A DNA stretch of 64,000 nt, from contig CM026426.1 in assembly GCA_014871385.1 (NCBI GenBank), positions 90,688,893 through 90,752,892 on the forward strand, read 5' to 3'. The stretch comes from Ceratodon purpureus (lineage: Eukaryota > Streptophyta > Bryopsida > Pseudoditrichales > Ditrichaceae). This document shows, one piece after another, positions 36,701 to 49,824 of this stretch (the stretch's first letter is position 1; every line of letters starts with the position of its first letter). Below the pieces are notes generated by a model. The model made no database searches. It worked only from the letters and a program-made list of their open reading frames with translations, and was not told the DNA's origin. Position numbers and translations under genes: made by a program.

Positions 36701-38417
36701 CACCGTGAATTCTCCTAACTCTTTCGCGGTCCCTCCGCAGCCACATCTTGATCATTCTGTCAAAGGAGAGTTGCAAAACATCGTGCTCCGAAAATTCAAA
36801 TTTAGCAACCAATGCCTCCCGTAGCATAGTTCTGGAGCTCTTGTTTTGGTCCTCATATTTTATGATACTCATGTCCAACATTCTAGGGGTTAAATCCCTT
36901 ACAAACTCTTGCCATTTTAAATGGCGTTTACATCCAGTATCAATCAGACCAGAAGGACGCACCTGTACAACATAAGGCCTTAAACCAGAGTTCTCTCTTC
37001 TACTGGCCTCTTTGTCTTCTTCTCTTTTGTTCGCCCTCCTTACTCTTTTCTTCATCAAATATTCCTTTATCAACAACGATCTGGACATGTCTGTGTTGAC
37101 CCCCTTTTGTGAATCTGGTTCGTCACTGTTTCCGAATCCAGGAGTATGACATGCCACCATGTTTGGGACGTAATTCGCAGGCACACCTTGGTAACTCGTA
37201 TGAAATTGTACCTGCGACATACCACAAAAAATATTTCCCACGTCCTCACGGTTTTGATTTTGCGGAATTGGTCCAAAGGTCCATCCCATAGGTACCTGCA
37301 TTGGCATTGAGGGAGGAACCGAAAACGTTTGACCTCCACCGGAGGACCTTGAATTTTTGCCAACTCGGTTGTCGCCCTCAGCAATCCCTTGGTTGCCGCG
37401 ACTTCTTTCTCCTGGACTATTATTATGTAGCCAATATTGTTGTTGTTTATTGCAGGCGCTGTGATCTGTTTTCAAAGTTGGGCTGCGCAAATGTCGTCTG
37501 CTATTCCCGTAGTCAGACATGGTGTGGTCGGATCCTGAACACAGTTGCGACAATTAGGTCAACTACAGCGCCATTTCCCGTTCCATCCATACATTTCCTA
37601 ACTAAACGTTTTAACATTCTAAAGCATTCCTATCATTTATTATCCATTTACTTCGAATTGTACAAACACCGTTTTCTGAACCAAAAATACAAAATTCTAA
37701 ATCCTAATCAGACACAACATATCAAACTGGACTTCTACAGGAAGTAAGGTTTGCTTTTACTTTATATTCTCAAAAAAACCTATACTAACAAAATTAGAGA
37801 GTAAGAACACTTACCTGCATGACTGTGTGACTGTTTCCAGCGTCACGTCCACCCGACAGACCTTTCAAAGCTTCACCGGCAGGGGCCGTCTCATGCAATA
37901 TCCGAGCTCCATCTCCTGTGCCGGATGTTCTCGCACTTCTTCGTAATGTCGTGTTTGTTTGCAGCTCGCTCTTCCGCTTCTGAGTTCTCGACTAAGTTCG
38001 AATTGATGTATTACTGCTAGCATGCCTTACGAATCAGTGCGAAAATATGGAACACAACACCGGGAAAACCCACCAGAATACAAAGACACACACACGGTTA
38101 ACACCTTCGCATGTATTACAAGAACAAAGGAGGAAGACGAAACCCATCCGATATAGCATCTAGACTGTCCAATTCAACACGTGTACGATCCAGATTATAC
38201 TCCATAGATCACCAGTAGGGTTTATAATTAGCGGGGAAACTCACGAGATATCAGCAGCCTCCATGGCAGGGCCTAACTTAGACATGTTGTCCGCAATCCT
38301 CAACCTACGTTGACGCTCGTACGGATTCTCCTCTTCTTTGCCTTCATCATCCTCTTCGACATCAACTTCTTCTTCTTCATCCTCCTCCCACCCAGATTCG
38401 GAACTTCTGCTAGCCAT
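33780..38417 (-). pseudogene. CACTA TNP1/DUF8039-like gene (multi-exon)
   Basis: The first exon (from Met at 38417 to a GTGAGT donor near 38246) is very acidic, then has NPYERQRRLRIADNMSKLG, typical of plant En/Spm-like proteins. The next exon ends at ~37818 before GTAAGT. The exon 37553-36465 carries LREALVAKFEFSEHD, MIKMWLRRDRERVRRIHGD and KYWDSPDYKEKSEKMCETRR, the plant En/Spm (PF03004-like) domain. The exon 36036-35610 is a coiled coil with a three-fold DVMK(S/R)(N/Y) repeat. A last segment (~34050-33780) reads IKVGDKVWLLDTLDKSVRVA and then QATLSDALGSSALWFK, like DUF8039. It contains a TGA, so the copy seems broken. Such proteins accompany TNP2 in CACTA elements and bind subterminal DNA. 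Confidence 0.65.
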
Positions 38418-38429
38418 TTCGTTCCTCAC

Positions 38430-39887
38430 GTATCTATAAAATTAGGACTGCCCTCGAGGTATGACCCACGTCAATGATACTCACGAACGATCGCTCTCAC
38501 CAGAATCGCTATTTTCCATGCGTGGGTGCTTCTGCTACTCTCGAATTGCAATCTCTCTTCTATGGAGGAAGAAAGCTTCCTCCTCATTATCACTAGGATC
38601 CTTTCGCGTGTTCCTCGTTGGGTTTCAGGTTTACACGAATACGAGTTAAGCGAAGTTCATTATAGGAAGTTTTGACTTTATATCTCTCTACGGAGATTAC
38701 CGAAATACATCTCCCCAAAGGTTCACGCAGATACTTCTCTAACCTAGTCCTTATCTGTAATCCATACTTCCTTGTAATTGCGAAACTTATGTAGCTCAGT
38801 CCGTGTTGTCTAGGTCGTAAAATACAGACTGTGGAGGTGGATCTTAATTGATTGAATTGTCGCCTAGATTTGTAGCTAGTTAACATTTCGTTGTCTATTT
38901 TAATGTGTTCCTTCGATTTTGTTGGTCCAAGACTGATTGTAGGTCCATCGTGGTGTGTTTGTAGGAGATAGAAATCGAATGTGAATTCTCCATAGTGCCC
39001 TTGCATTTTTGCAAACATCTCATTCTGTGAAATTGTAACAGTAGTAACGCCGCCTGCTTACTTGATAAGTCCTACTGGGAATCGAGTTTTGATTCCATGG
39101 TCGAGTTGAGAAGACGAAAAGACCGAGGCTACAGATATTGCGAGATTGATTCGAGTTTTAGGTTGGTCATTTCACCCTACATATATTAGCTTAAGTATCA
39201 CATATGAGTATGATAGTTCTAGTTCACAGTCGGATGCATATGAAGTTTATGTGATGAGAAGATGATTTACAAACGTCACGGCTTCATATTTTGAAGATCA
39301 CATCTTCTTGGTTTGAATTATTTTGATTACCATATTTTTAGATTTCGAAACATTGGGAATATGATACTCTAAACAAACACCGTATAAATGAACATAATAC
39401 CCTTTTGATTTTTTCTGAGTATCTCAATTGGATGCGTAACTTATTTTTTAAGTTCTACTCGAGACATAGATACACTTTTCATTTTTGTCAAGGTATTTGA
39501 ATATACTTTCTTCTAACCCCATTCGTCAATCTTTTGCGACTGTAGTTGAATGGTTTTCATTTGGCAGTGCCGGGGAGGTGTCTGCGAGCGTTGTTCCCCA
39601 TTGGACTCAAAATTCACATCCTCTCAAATCATATACCATGTACTTGTGTGACCTGAAGTAGTTTACAGGAGTGGTTACCACATCAATGGAGAATCCCAAG
39701 TAAATCAGGACACTTTCTTTTTCCAAATACTCACCTGTTGTCGTTTGTTGTATTTTATTCCTGTATCCATATACATGAAAGTGTCATAGAACCCGTACCT
39801 TAGTGTTCCATCCTTCTGTACTGAATGGAATGTATAGGGTTTTCTTGATTTTGAAGAAAAATTTGTTAATATTGAACTTCCATTGCC
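38430..39887. other. Intergenic space between divergent CACTA genes
   Basis: About 1.45 kb without supported coding sequence, lying between the minus-strand TNP1-like gene and the plus-strand TNP2 gene. It presumably holds both promoters. I see no dense short-motif array like those in CACTA-1 and CACTA-2. Confidence 0.4.
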
Positions 39888-42637
39888 TTGGCGGTTTTGT
39901 TATGGAGCAGTTCGTCGGACATGTTGCCTATTACAGACATACGGAGGGAAATAGCGCGAGACAACAAGCTGTGGGATCGGGATAAGCAACGGGCATCCTT
40001 GTACAACTTTTCAAGGATTCCGTGTCCGTGTAGACAACATCGAGGAGTAGGTAGGGCATTCCGCATAGAAGAAGTTCAGCGCCACCTCTTACAATACGGC
40101 CGATCTCCTGACTGTAGGACATGGCGGGGACCTGATGACCCTGATTTGTCGGACGAGGAATGGGAACGTGATTATGCGGCTAAAATATCTACGGCGGCAT
40201 GACAACCCCCTGAAAGAGACAATGGGATAGAAGTTAGGCAAATGTTAAGGCATAGTTACCAGCAAGTTGAAGAGTTCTCTGCAACTGAAGAGAGGATCAA
40301 CGACATTACGATGACGGAAATGAATGCAGTGGACGAAATTACAGGGATAAACAAAGACGAAACTTTCAATGATGCAAGCTATGGAGTAGCAGAAAACCAA
40401 GCAGGAGAAGGAATAGGTACGGGAGCCTTTGATGATATTAACACAACGACACACGGAGTAGAAGAATACCTGGCAGACCAAAGAATTGGTAACAGCGGAG
40501 AAGGTGGAGAGACGGATGATGATGCAGGGCGGACATTCAACTTTCATTATGACCACGTAGGGAGAGATGGATGTCGAGAACAAGCTGGGATAGAAGAAGG
40601 CCATCAGTTTAGCATGAACGCAGATAAGTTGGAGGAGGAGAGAATAAAGGACGCGAAGGCTTTAGAAGATGCTATACGACTTTTATTTGACAAATCCGCG
40701 CATTCCAAACTTGGAGCAACTGTGATGCTCATTAACCTGGTAGCAACTCATCCAGGTATCACTGACAAAGCGGCTGATGATATATTCGCCACTTTTGAGT
40801 GTCTTCTTCCGACTGATAACTGTTTACCTGGGTCATTGTACCAGGCTAAAACTTTGACGAATAGGTTGGGGCTGGATTTTAAAAATATTGATGGTTGTCT
40901 TAACGGATGTGTACTCTTCGACCAGGAAGACACCAAAGGCTTAGACAGGTGTCCACAATGTGGGACAGCACGTTATAAAGACATGGTCAGCAAGAACAGG
41001 TCGTTTAAGGTACTTTGACAGTTTCGAGTAACTCCCAGATTTCAAAGGTTTTATCGCATTCCCGTTTTATCCAAACTACTTCGATGGCATATGGAAAACC
41101 AGAGCAGGAATGGCAAGGTCCGTTACCCCGCAAACTCCATGGCGTGGAAGACTTTAGACGGATTGGACCCGAGCGTATGTGATACAGGAGGATTCGGAGC
41201 TGATGCACGCGATGTTAGGATACAGATTTCCTGCGACGGGATTTGCCCATTCAAGCTTCATAAGTCCAGTTGGTCAGCTTGGCCCGTTCTTGCCAGCTTT
41301 CTAAACTCACCTCCCTGGCTCATAACGAAGAATTTTTTTACTATGCTGACCTTGCTTATATCGGGTAAGTCTCAAGTCCCATTCGAACATTTCGATGTGT
41401 GGATACGCCCGCTCATAGATGAGCTCAAAGAGCTATGGGTGGGAGTTCCGGCATATGATGTTCTGCAACCAGAGAACGAACGGATTTTAAAACTTAGAGG
41501 TGTTGTTTTGTACACTACCCATGACTTCCCCGGGTATGGGACAGTGTCAGGGTCAGCTCATCAAGGATATGCTGCTTGCCCACCTTGTGGTGATCAGTTA
41601 CGGGGAAAATACGCATTTGAAAGCAAGAAAATTACTTACCGTGATGCGAGGCGTTGGGTAAGACCCGATCACTTCATCCGCTCTTTAGCATTTGATAAAT
41701 TTTTCGATGATCATCCAGAGGACAGAGATGCCCCAACAGCGAAAACCCCAGCGCAGCAGCGGGCTGCTTTGCAGGAATACTCTCTCTATCTGTCTAGGCG
41801 AGGAGCTGGTTCCAGACCAATACGTGGTGTCGAGTCACACACTGCTGAACCAGGTGAGGGAAGTCGTTATGTAGCTCATTTAATTTGTTTTATCTCTAAG
41901 TGAAGACGTACTGAAAATCATTGATCTTCATTTGTGCTCACTCTCATTAATAAATGGAGACTTGTTTTGAAGTGGGGAAAGGTATAGCTTATACTAAACT
42001 GAATCCAAGACTACTGACATATTTTTAATGGAAAACATGCCTTTCATGGACTGTGATTAGTGCTGTAATATTGACCCCAAAACTTATACATGTAGAATGA
42101 TGTGTTCTAAAATACCTGCATTTGTTTCTCTGCAGTCAACCGTCCCAGAGCTCCGATGAATGCGATGGGGCGAATGAGAACAACAACTCCGTCCTCCACA
42201 GGCACTCCACCAGAGCCGGATGTGTCAACGACCGCGGGGACTTCTAATACTGGTACCCTGTTTTTTTTTTTTTTTAAATCTCTATGATTTTATTGTCTAA
42301 GAAAAATCATCAAGCAAGTGAATATCGGTACTTACTTCCTCACATGCTACGCTTTAAACAGTGGATGGCTTACCGCAACTGAACTAATGTGAACATCAGG
42401 TAGTAGCCCTTTTAATTAATGATGCGTGATTTGTCTTCCACAATATTGTATTGTTGGATCCGATAGGAGTATTATTTCATTGGACCTAAATTGCTAACAA
42501 GTACTTATATTGACCTGAAGGCAACGATGCTTCCATTCCAATCCATGCGAGGACCAGAACACGGCAAAGTCTATCAAATTTTAGTGACACACAACCAGCG
42601 CCGGAGGTGTCAACTGTAGCGGGGACTTCGAATACTG
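39888..42637 (+). pseudogene. CACTA (En/Spm) TNP2 transposase, frameshifted and truncated
   Basis: TNP2 is the DDE transposase of CACTA elements. The acidic N-terminal part (40242-41015) contains LYQAKTLTNRLGLDFKNIDG, CVLFDQED and CPQCGTARYKD, the TNP2 N-terminal zinc region. A frameshift near 41017 is followed (41091-41903) by RWHMENQSRNGKVRYPANSM, VRIQISCDGICPFKLHKSSW, FDVWIRPLIDELKELWVGVP and THDFPGYGTVSGSAHQGYAA, all hallmarks of the tnp2 family. The two conserved aspartates (CDG, HDF) are present. The C-terminal half of the family (the LPYW...LDVMHIEKN region) is missing, so the catalytic set is incomplete. Instead two 117-bp exons with a shared ending (42136-42252, 42521-42637) follow. 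A second stop (TGA) interrupts the 5' part near 40199. It is a clear TNP2 relic. Confidence 0.85.
42136..42637 (+). repeat. Duplicated 117-bp exon pair at the TNP2 3' end
   Basis: Exons 42136-42252 and 42521-42637 are both exactly 117 bp (39 codons, in phase). Both end in EPDVSTTAGTSNTG / APEVSTVAGTSNTG just before GGTAC. This is a tandem exon duplication with diverged 5' halves. Confidence 0.6.
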
Positions 42638-43188
42638 GTACTCTCATTTCACACATCTCATTTTCAAATTTGCATTCTCTAACAAACTGAAATCAAACTG
42701 TTGACTAGCCGCCCTTATTTCCTCGCAAGCAATGGTTAATATACTAGATCTCTTTTATGTATATGAATTAAAATAAACACCATGACCTAACCTTTGAAGT
42801 AGAATACCAGTCTAAGAGGAGTAGTGATTTCAACAATCGAAATTCAGCGTTTGTTTTTTCAGCCTTATAAGCATCGTGGTGTACCACGATACACCACCGA
42901 TAATTTTGTGAACAATATCTTCCACGATGTTTTATGTTGTATACGTCGGGAGTATTTTTCAAAGGTAGTTAATTGGTAACAGCGATTAAGTGTAAGATGG
43001 CGTCAAATACAAGTTCACTTTCATCTCTGTTAGGCTGTGCACTTGAGCTCTGTCTAGCTCTGTCATATAATTCTACACATTGTTATTCTGGCATGTTGGC
43101 AATGAAGCCCCCGTTACAATCCACAAAAGAATCAGGACAAGGAAATCTGCATCGACCTCCAGGGAGACGCCACTATCGCAGGATATGT
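42638..43188. other. No recognisable gene
   Basis: A short stretch between the TNP2 relic and the start of CACTA-1. It holds a short inverted repeat (ATCGTGGTGTACCACGAT) near 42872. No coding potential is supported. Confidence 0.4.
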
Positions 43189-44410
43189 CACTAGAGCAGA
43201 ACAGTGTCCAGAGTGACATCGTTTAACGCGGTTTTTAACGCAGTTTAACGTGGACAGTTTTATTGATGCAAAAATGGCAAAAAGGTCACGGACGTCATTT
43301 TGGTTTGACGTGCTGCGTCAACCTTATGTTAAACCAATTAACAGGAGTTAACGTGCTGTGTCTAAAGTGATGCAAATTGAAATTATGGAAGTTACCCAGG
43401 GTGAGTAACTTTGAGGGTGATGTGGACATTTCCCGCGTTCCTGGATGGATGAAAAATTGGCTGACGTGGCACAGTAATCGGAAGTGTCAGTTAAGTGCAT
43501 CTATGGCCAAGATTTTGACACGTGGCGTGATCTTCGATGTGGTTTTATTCTCTATTAACGTAGATGCAGTTTGACGTGTTATTCTGATTTGTCCTGGACG
43601 TTAACATTGACGTGATGTGACGCATAAACAAATGTGACGGGTACTTTTACGCGTTTACAGAGACGTTTTCAGACATTGGATTATGTTAGAGAAAACAACT
43701 ATTTCATGCACCCAATTCAGATATTGTGTCAAAAGAAATACAGCATTACGTCAAAGTAAACGCTGATAAAGAGGTTTGCTAAGTATTTTAACGCGTTTAC
43801 GAAGACGTCAGTAGACACAGAATTATGAAAGAGGAAACAAGCATTTCATGCACCCCATTAGAATTTTGTGTCAAATGTGACAAAATACTTTGACAAAGTT
43901 GACGCGTCTAAACACAAAAAACAGATCATAACGTGTTTCTTAAAACGGCTTTCGACGTACTGTGACGTGGGCCATGTCAACCATTTGAGGCATCCATTTC
44001 CAAATTTCAGTTAAATGAAACACAAAGTTATGTTTATATTGACGCATGGACAGCGTCTATTATGACACACAGTAGCGTGATGTAGTGTGCAACCACAACG
44101 TCAACAGTGACGCAACATAACATTTTTCGAGACATAAAACTATGTCATATATAACGTACTTTCACACAAACATAGACGTCACTTGAAACGCGAATTAACA
44201 ATGTTGATCAGGTTTATTGCGAAACGCAAATGAACATCGGTGATGAATACAAATTACTGAAGCCTAGTAGTTTGAAAAGTATGTATGCTACGTTTCAATG
44301 GACAGCCATTCAATAGCATAATGGAAAACGGCTACCTGTGCGTACTGACAGCCAGCACTTTCCTACAAAAATGGCTACAATCTACTTCTTGCTAATGCTG
44401 GTTTCCTGTG
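43189..44410. repeat. Subterminal ACGT/TGACG motif array of CACTA-1
   Basis: Dozens of GACGT, TGACG and AACGCG motifs occur in both orientations with irregular spacing of 10-50 bp. CACTA elements have subterminal arrays of short motifs bound by the element's TNPA-type protein; this is the natural reading. Compared with CACTA-2, many ACG here have become ACA or ATG, as expected of methylated-cytosine decay. Confidence 0.75.
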
Positions 44411-47400
44411 TTGGGTTCTGCTTAATTTGCACACTCCAAATCACATAGCAAACATTTAGAAAACATAGCATGGGCTGGTAGATGGGAAACCGGAACGACT
44501 GAGGTTTTAGGGTGAGGGGTAGATCTGAACATACCTTTTAGTAGCACTTCACGGGGCCTGCTGGTTTCGAAATCGCTGACTTCTCCAAACCCCCAGCTTC
44601 TCCCTGTATACACAATTGAGTCATCATCACGAGGGTAGAGGAAAGCAATAGCCTGCGTCAACGCCTCCAAACGGGATCTAGTGATCATTTCAGATTGTAG
44701 GGGAACCCTGCGACACCGTGAACGAATAGACAAGACCTGCAACTCAACCGAATACAGAGAGAAGTCTATACGGAAAATGATGGTCAAATTACAATTGAAA
44801 CCCCCCTCTAAGGTATGCAGGAAAACACAACAGTGACCACTTACCTCTACTGCCTCAAAGGCAACTCTTTTTTTGGGATTTGCGACCTCCTCCTTAGTCT
44901 GTTTTTTCTTCGACGGCGCCTTCTTTTTCGGTGGCGGGGACTTCAGCTTCTTCGATGCCGCCCTCGTTGTTGCCCTGGTGTTGTCTCCTATACTTGTCGG
45001 TTTAGGGTCTCCTGCAGTAGCCTCCACTGCCGCCAGTACTCCTTGGACGGCCCCCACTGGCTCCACTGCCGGTGCTACCCCTTCGCTGGGTGCAGGCCTT
45101 AGGTCACTCGCGGGCCACCGAATGAAGTAACCAATTGCCTGGTTCATGGTCACGACGCCTTCATCCTCAAGTGGGCACTGAAGATCGTGGTAGTCCTTCA
45201 GACTTGTGGTCACGTGCACCGAGAACTCGTCATCTTCTATACGCTGGCAGTGGACAGACTCTCACGGCATGCCGTGTAGCACTCCACATCCAACCAGAGT
45301 GGTGAAGGAGTCGTCATGAGCGCTATTGAGCAACTCGACTGCCATTCCTTTAGCAAACCGTCTCTGCAATGCCAACGAAGCACATATGGGAACACAGGTA
45401 CGTTAACGGTTACGGATGAATACGTTTATCACTATCACTTGAACCAAAGTGCGTATGTCACTGGAAACGGAAATTTTTGTCATTCAAGACGCAATTGTGG
45501 GTCATTTGAAACAAAGCCAGGATGAGCCGAGACCAAGTTTTCCATCCATGGAAACGTAAATTCATGTCATTCTTAACGCAGTCCTATTTCAAGCAATACG
45601 ACTTCCTATGTGAATGAAATGCGCACATTATGCTACACGCTGTCCTAACAAATTGAATATGAAGACAACGTCGTGGTCTGCCTAGTAAACTCTTTTTGCT
45701 TTATACTACGTGATCTGATACCGACATCGGGTCGGAGAGGGATGCAATCATGTCGACCACCTCTTGCTCATCCGCCTCTGGTGAGGAAACCTTTTCCTCC
45801 GAAGGTGCTAGACCTCTATTGCTGTTGTTGTGCGAATCCGGGGATGGCGAGGCGTCGTTGTCTTCCTCCTCTGAGACCTCCGCCTCCACATCCTGTTTTT
45901 GGGTCACCTGTCCCAGACCGCCACCATCCTCGAGCCCATCTTCCGCCATATCTTCTGCTCCATCCACCATATCTACATGTTCCGTGTTCGCATGAGTCTT
46001 CTCATCCGGCGTTGTGCGGATACTGACATGGAACTCCTCATCTGTCTTGGTGGATGCGGGTCTAGGTCCCTCCGCTACCATAGTACGCTCATCTACAGCC
46101 TCCTCCGTTGTGGTGCCATCATCCGGAGATGGATCCGCCGGCCCCGTACCAGCCTTTGACGACTCTGGAGTGACAATGACTGTGTCAGCGGGCCGCCGCT
46201 TGTCTTGCTTGGGCCGTGGTTTCCCCCCGGATTTCTTGGTGGCCTTGTGTTTGGGCAGCAATGGCTCCATAAATGGTGGAATAGACACTCAAGTCATGCT
46301 GGCGTGTAACTCCGTGATTATATCCTCGACCTTCTTCAACCTCGACTCTTGGGCCGCACACAATGCTTCTATCTTCTCCATCCTCGCATCCTGAGCACCT
46401 TCTGACTTCTGCTTCCTTGCATTGATGCGGTCTTCCAGCTCCTTCTATCTCATAGCCTTCACCTCCGCAGCGACTTCCGCTTCTGAAGGCTGTCGTCCTA
46501 GTCTTATGCTCTGCCCATGATTTCCACATCACGGAAATTAATAAAGCAAAAAAATCGATACCCAAGACGGAAACAGTGCATCATATGCGACATTAGCATG
46601 ATACAAACGTTTACTGACCCAAATAAATGTTACCTCCCACCGCGGTGAAACTCAGTTTCATGTCACTTGAAATGTGGAGTCACGTCATATGGAACAAGGA
46701 AGACTATTAGAAGAAACGGCAATGGATCGCCACTAGAAGGGCAGAGTCACGTCACGAGAAACAGATGATACTGTCATAAGAGTCGTGATATCCCGCTAGA
46801 AGAAATGCAGTCCATATAGCCCACTACCACTGGACACAAGAATTTGAACATTTGGACCATTTCTTATTCTCAAAAACATCCCACAAGAGTGAGAGATTGA
46901 GTGCGTTTCAAAATCCAGAATTAAAGTATGTACAGTAACCAACTCAAAACCACAAAGCACGCCAAATCATCACTCCAACAGTATCAACATACAAACACTT
47001 TGTCTTATGTCTACAACAACACTCCAAACAGCTCCCTTTATATCTAATGACACCAGAATCTGTTTGCTACTCTATAATCCTCACACATTCGGCACCACAT
47101 GAACCAAAAAACAGTGGTAGTATGAGTACGAACAGGGCACCACATACAGAGCCAAAAAACCGTCATCAGAAAACCAAGCCAAACCAACCCTAATGCCGAC
47201 GAAATTGCAAATACAGTAACCAATGATTACCACAAGATTAAGCCAAATTAAAGTACTATTAAATCTGCAAACAAAGTATCTAAACAATCAATACAAGATT
47301 AAGCCAAATCAAAAAAGAGTCAATCTGCAAAGAAAGTACCGTCAACACGAAACATCGTCAACACAAAACCAACCCAGCCCAACCCAAAAACAGACATACT

Positions 47401-47459
47401 TGCGAGCAGAGTAACCAACAATCAACACAAAATGAACCGGAGCAGCTTGGCAATTCCAG

Positions 47460-47600
47460 AGAGACTGTTGGAGAGTCAAATTAAAAAGATAAAACAAAAT
47501 AATTAAAAAAATAAAAAAACATGCAATGATGTCCTACAATTGAAACAATGATAGTTTGAGCTGAAAGCAGTGCAAGGGAAATTGGAGAGAGAGTGATTGA

Positions 47601-47658
<58 letters not shown>

Positions 47659-48060
47659 AAAAAAAAAGAAATGAATGACAAACAATGAGACTTTCAACTG
47701 GAAGCACAGAGGGAACAATTTGGAGAGAGACTAATTGAAAAATCGAAATAAACTAAAAAAAAACAACATAAGATCGAAATTTAAAAAAAACAAATTTCCA
47801 AGAGAAAGCTGAAAAAGAATTGTTCTACGGTGATTGATTACAAGATAAACAAAGGCAGACACATAGACTGAACGAGAAGAATCAGCAAGGGAAGAGTGTT
47901 CAAAGGATAGATTAGGAAACAAACGGAGAAAACAAAGATGTGAGAGATAAACAACCGCAGTCGTATCATGAGAGAAAACAAACGTGATAACAGTTCCAGC
48001 GAGATTGTTTGAGAGAAGTAGAAGCATGAGGGAAGAAAAAAAAAAAAAAAAAAACAACAA
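47460..48060. repeat. A-rich tract with a ~54-base A run
   Basis: A-rich low-complexity DNA with a near-pure A run at 47603-47656 and shorter runs near 47757 and 48037. It may be the poly-A end of an inserted retroposon in the CACTA-1 intron, but no retroposon body could be identified. ORFs across it are compositional. Confidence 0.7.
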
Positions 48061-48199
48061 TGGAGAGGGTCAAACTTCGAAGACATAACAGAGTGAAACC
48101 AGTCCGAGAGAGAGGCATGAGGAGTCGTCAGTCAAAGGGAAAAAAAAAAGACAAACAAATGGACACGAGAGAAATGAAGACGTGGTTTGGAGGGGACCA

Positions 48200-48308
48200 A
48201 GGTGATCGAGTCACCATAAACAGGGGATCGTGTCACTATAAACAGGGGATCGTGTCACTATAAACAGAGGATCGTGTCACTATAAACAGGGGATGGTGTC
48301 ACTATAAA
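48200..48308 (+). repeat. 22-bp minisatellite, about five units
   Basis: The unit GGGGATCGTGTCACTATAAACA recurs five times with a period of 22. The first unit (GTCACCATAAACA) and the last (GGATGGTG) are diverged. Confidence 0.9.
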
Positions 48309-48488
48309 CATAACTTCCACAATGCAACAGATAGAATACTGTAAAAGGACTTACCAGCGCGGACACTGCAGCAATCGATTGGCTCCACGCGCTGCCAGAC
48401 TTTGAAGGCCTCCCAAGCGAGATGCTGGACATAATCTGGGACTTCTCTTGTATAGCTGGGTCTTCCCGCATCTCCACCAACTTATCCC

Positions 48489-49480
48489 CACTAGAGCAGA
48501 ACAGTGTCCAAAGTGACGTCGTTTAACGCGGTTTTTAACGCAAAAATTGCAAAAAGGTCACGGACGTCACTTTGGTTTAACGTGCTGCGTCAACCTTGTG
48601 TTAAACCAGTTAACAGAGTTAACGTGCTACGTCAAAAGTGACGCAAATTGAAATTATGGAAGTTACCCAGGGTGAGTAACTTCCGAGGGTGACGTGGACA
48701 TTTCATGCGTTCCTGGATGGATGAAAAATGTTGACGTGGCACAAAATTGTGGAGTGTCGCTTACGTTTTCAGTGGCTGAGATTGTGCCACGTGGCGTGAT
48801 CTTCGATGTCGCATTCTTCTCTGTTAACGTTGACGTAGTGTGACGTGTTTCTTTGGATCGTCCTGGACGTTAACTTTGACGTGATGTGACGCATAAACAG
48901 ATGTGATACATGCTTTAACGCGTTTACAGGGACGTGTTCAGACATTCGATTATGTTACAGAAAACAACAATTTCATGCACGAAATTAGAATTCTCTGTCA
49001 AAGGAAGCACAGCATTATGTCAAAGTTGACGCTGATAAACACATGTGCTACAAATTCTGACGCATTTATGGAGACGTCACTAGACAGAGAATTATGAAAG
49101 GAGAAACAACCATTTCATGCACGTAGTTCGAATTTTGTGTCAAAAGAAACATAGTATTGTGTCAAATTTGACGATGCTAAACACATGCAACAGGAAGAAA
49201 CGCGTTTCTTGAAACAGCGTTGGACGTGCAATGACATGGGCCACGTCAACCATTTGACGCATCCATTTTCAGATTCGTGTTAAATGAAACATAATGCGAT
49301 GTTCAGATTGACGCATGGATAGCGTCTACTATGACGCACAGTAGCATTCGTAGGGTAAACAAGTACGTTAAAAGTGACGCGACATAACGTACTGCAAGAC
49401 GCAGTTGAAAGGTCATATATGACGTAGTTTAAAACAAACAGAAACGTCATGTGAAACGTGTATTAACAAAATCATTCAGG
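48489..49480. repeat. Subterminal ACGT/TGACG motif array of CACTA-2
   Basis: More than thirty ACGT/ACGC-containing motifs, mostly TGACG, GACGTC and AACGCG, are seen by eye in about 1 kb. This copy preserves more intact CpG than the older copy at 43189, in line with a later insertion. Confidence 0.75.
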
Positions 49481-49824
49481 TTTATTGCAAAATGCAAATA
49501 AACATTGGTTTAGGGTGTACAGATCCCTGCACAGTAATTCCAATAGTATGTATGCTACCTTCCAATAGTATGTATGCTACTTCAGAGTCGTTTAATAGCA
49601 TAATGCAAAATGGCATGGAACTTGGTGACAGCCAGCACCTTTCTACAACAACCGCAGTTTCTACTTCTTCGTGATGCTGGTTTCTTGTGCTGGATTCTTC
49701 TTAATCTGCACACCCTACATCAGAACGCAGACAGTTAGAAACCCTAGCTACTATGTCGCCAATAAAACCGGATCAAATGTGGATTACGGAGGACGGCAAG
49801 AGAATTTGTACCTTTTTGTAGCAC

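Larger units (their letters stand above)
43189..48488 (-). mobile_element. CACTA-1 element, right part lost to a nested insertion
   Basis: It starts CACTAGAGCAGAACAGTG, the CACTA signature, preceded by TGT as the possible 3-bp target copy. The first 1.2 kb is a subterminal ACGT/TGACG array, followed by a minus-strand gene. At 48489 a second element of the same family begins inside a coding exon. The other terminus of CACTA-1 is not in the window as far as I can see. Confidence 0.75.
44422..48488 (-). pseudogene. CACTA-1 gene: DUF8039-like/coiled-coil protein, disrupted
   Basis: Exons on the minus strand: 48488-48355 (VEMREDPAIQEKSQIMSSIS..., donor GTAAGT), the region 46500-45715 (a coiled-coil start MEKIEALCAAQESRLKKVED, then an acidic Ser/Pro/Glu-rich segment), 45219-44845 and 44745-44520. 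The third begins MHVTTSLKDYHDLQCPLEDE and continues EGVVTMNQAIGYFIRWP, matching the DUF8039 pattern (acidic/LP, DEGIVTV.DAIG..V.WP). It is followed by a Lys/Pro-rich basic tail. The fourth reads AFLYPRDDDSIVYTGRSWGF. Stops in frame (TAG before KELEDR, TGA after ELHASMT) and the CACTA-2 insertion at 48489 in the first visible exon show that the gene is dead. The role is inferred from CACTA partners that bind element DNA. Confidence 0.6.

Noticed and set aside
45673..46394. Plus-strand Pro/Ser-rich ORFs
   Set aside because: They are antisense shadows of the acidic minus-strand CACTA-1 exon.
47481..48086. Hydrophobic minus-strand ORFs
   Set aside because: They read the complement of an A-rich tract with a ~54-base A run and have no conserved features.
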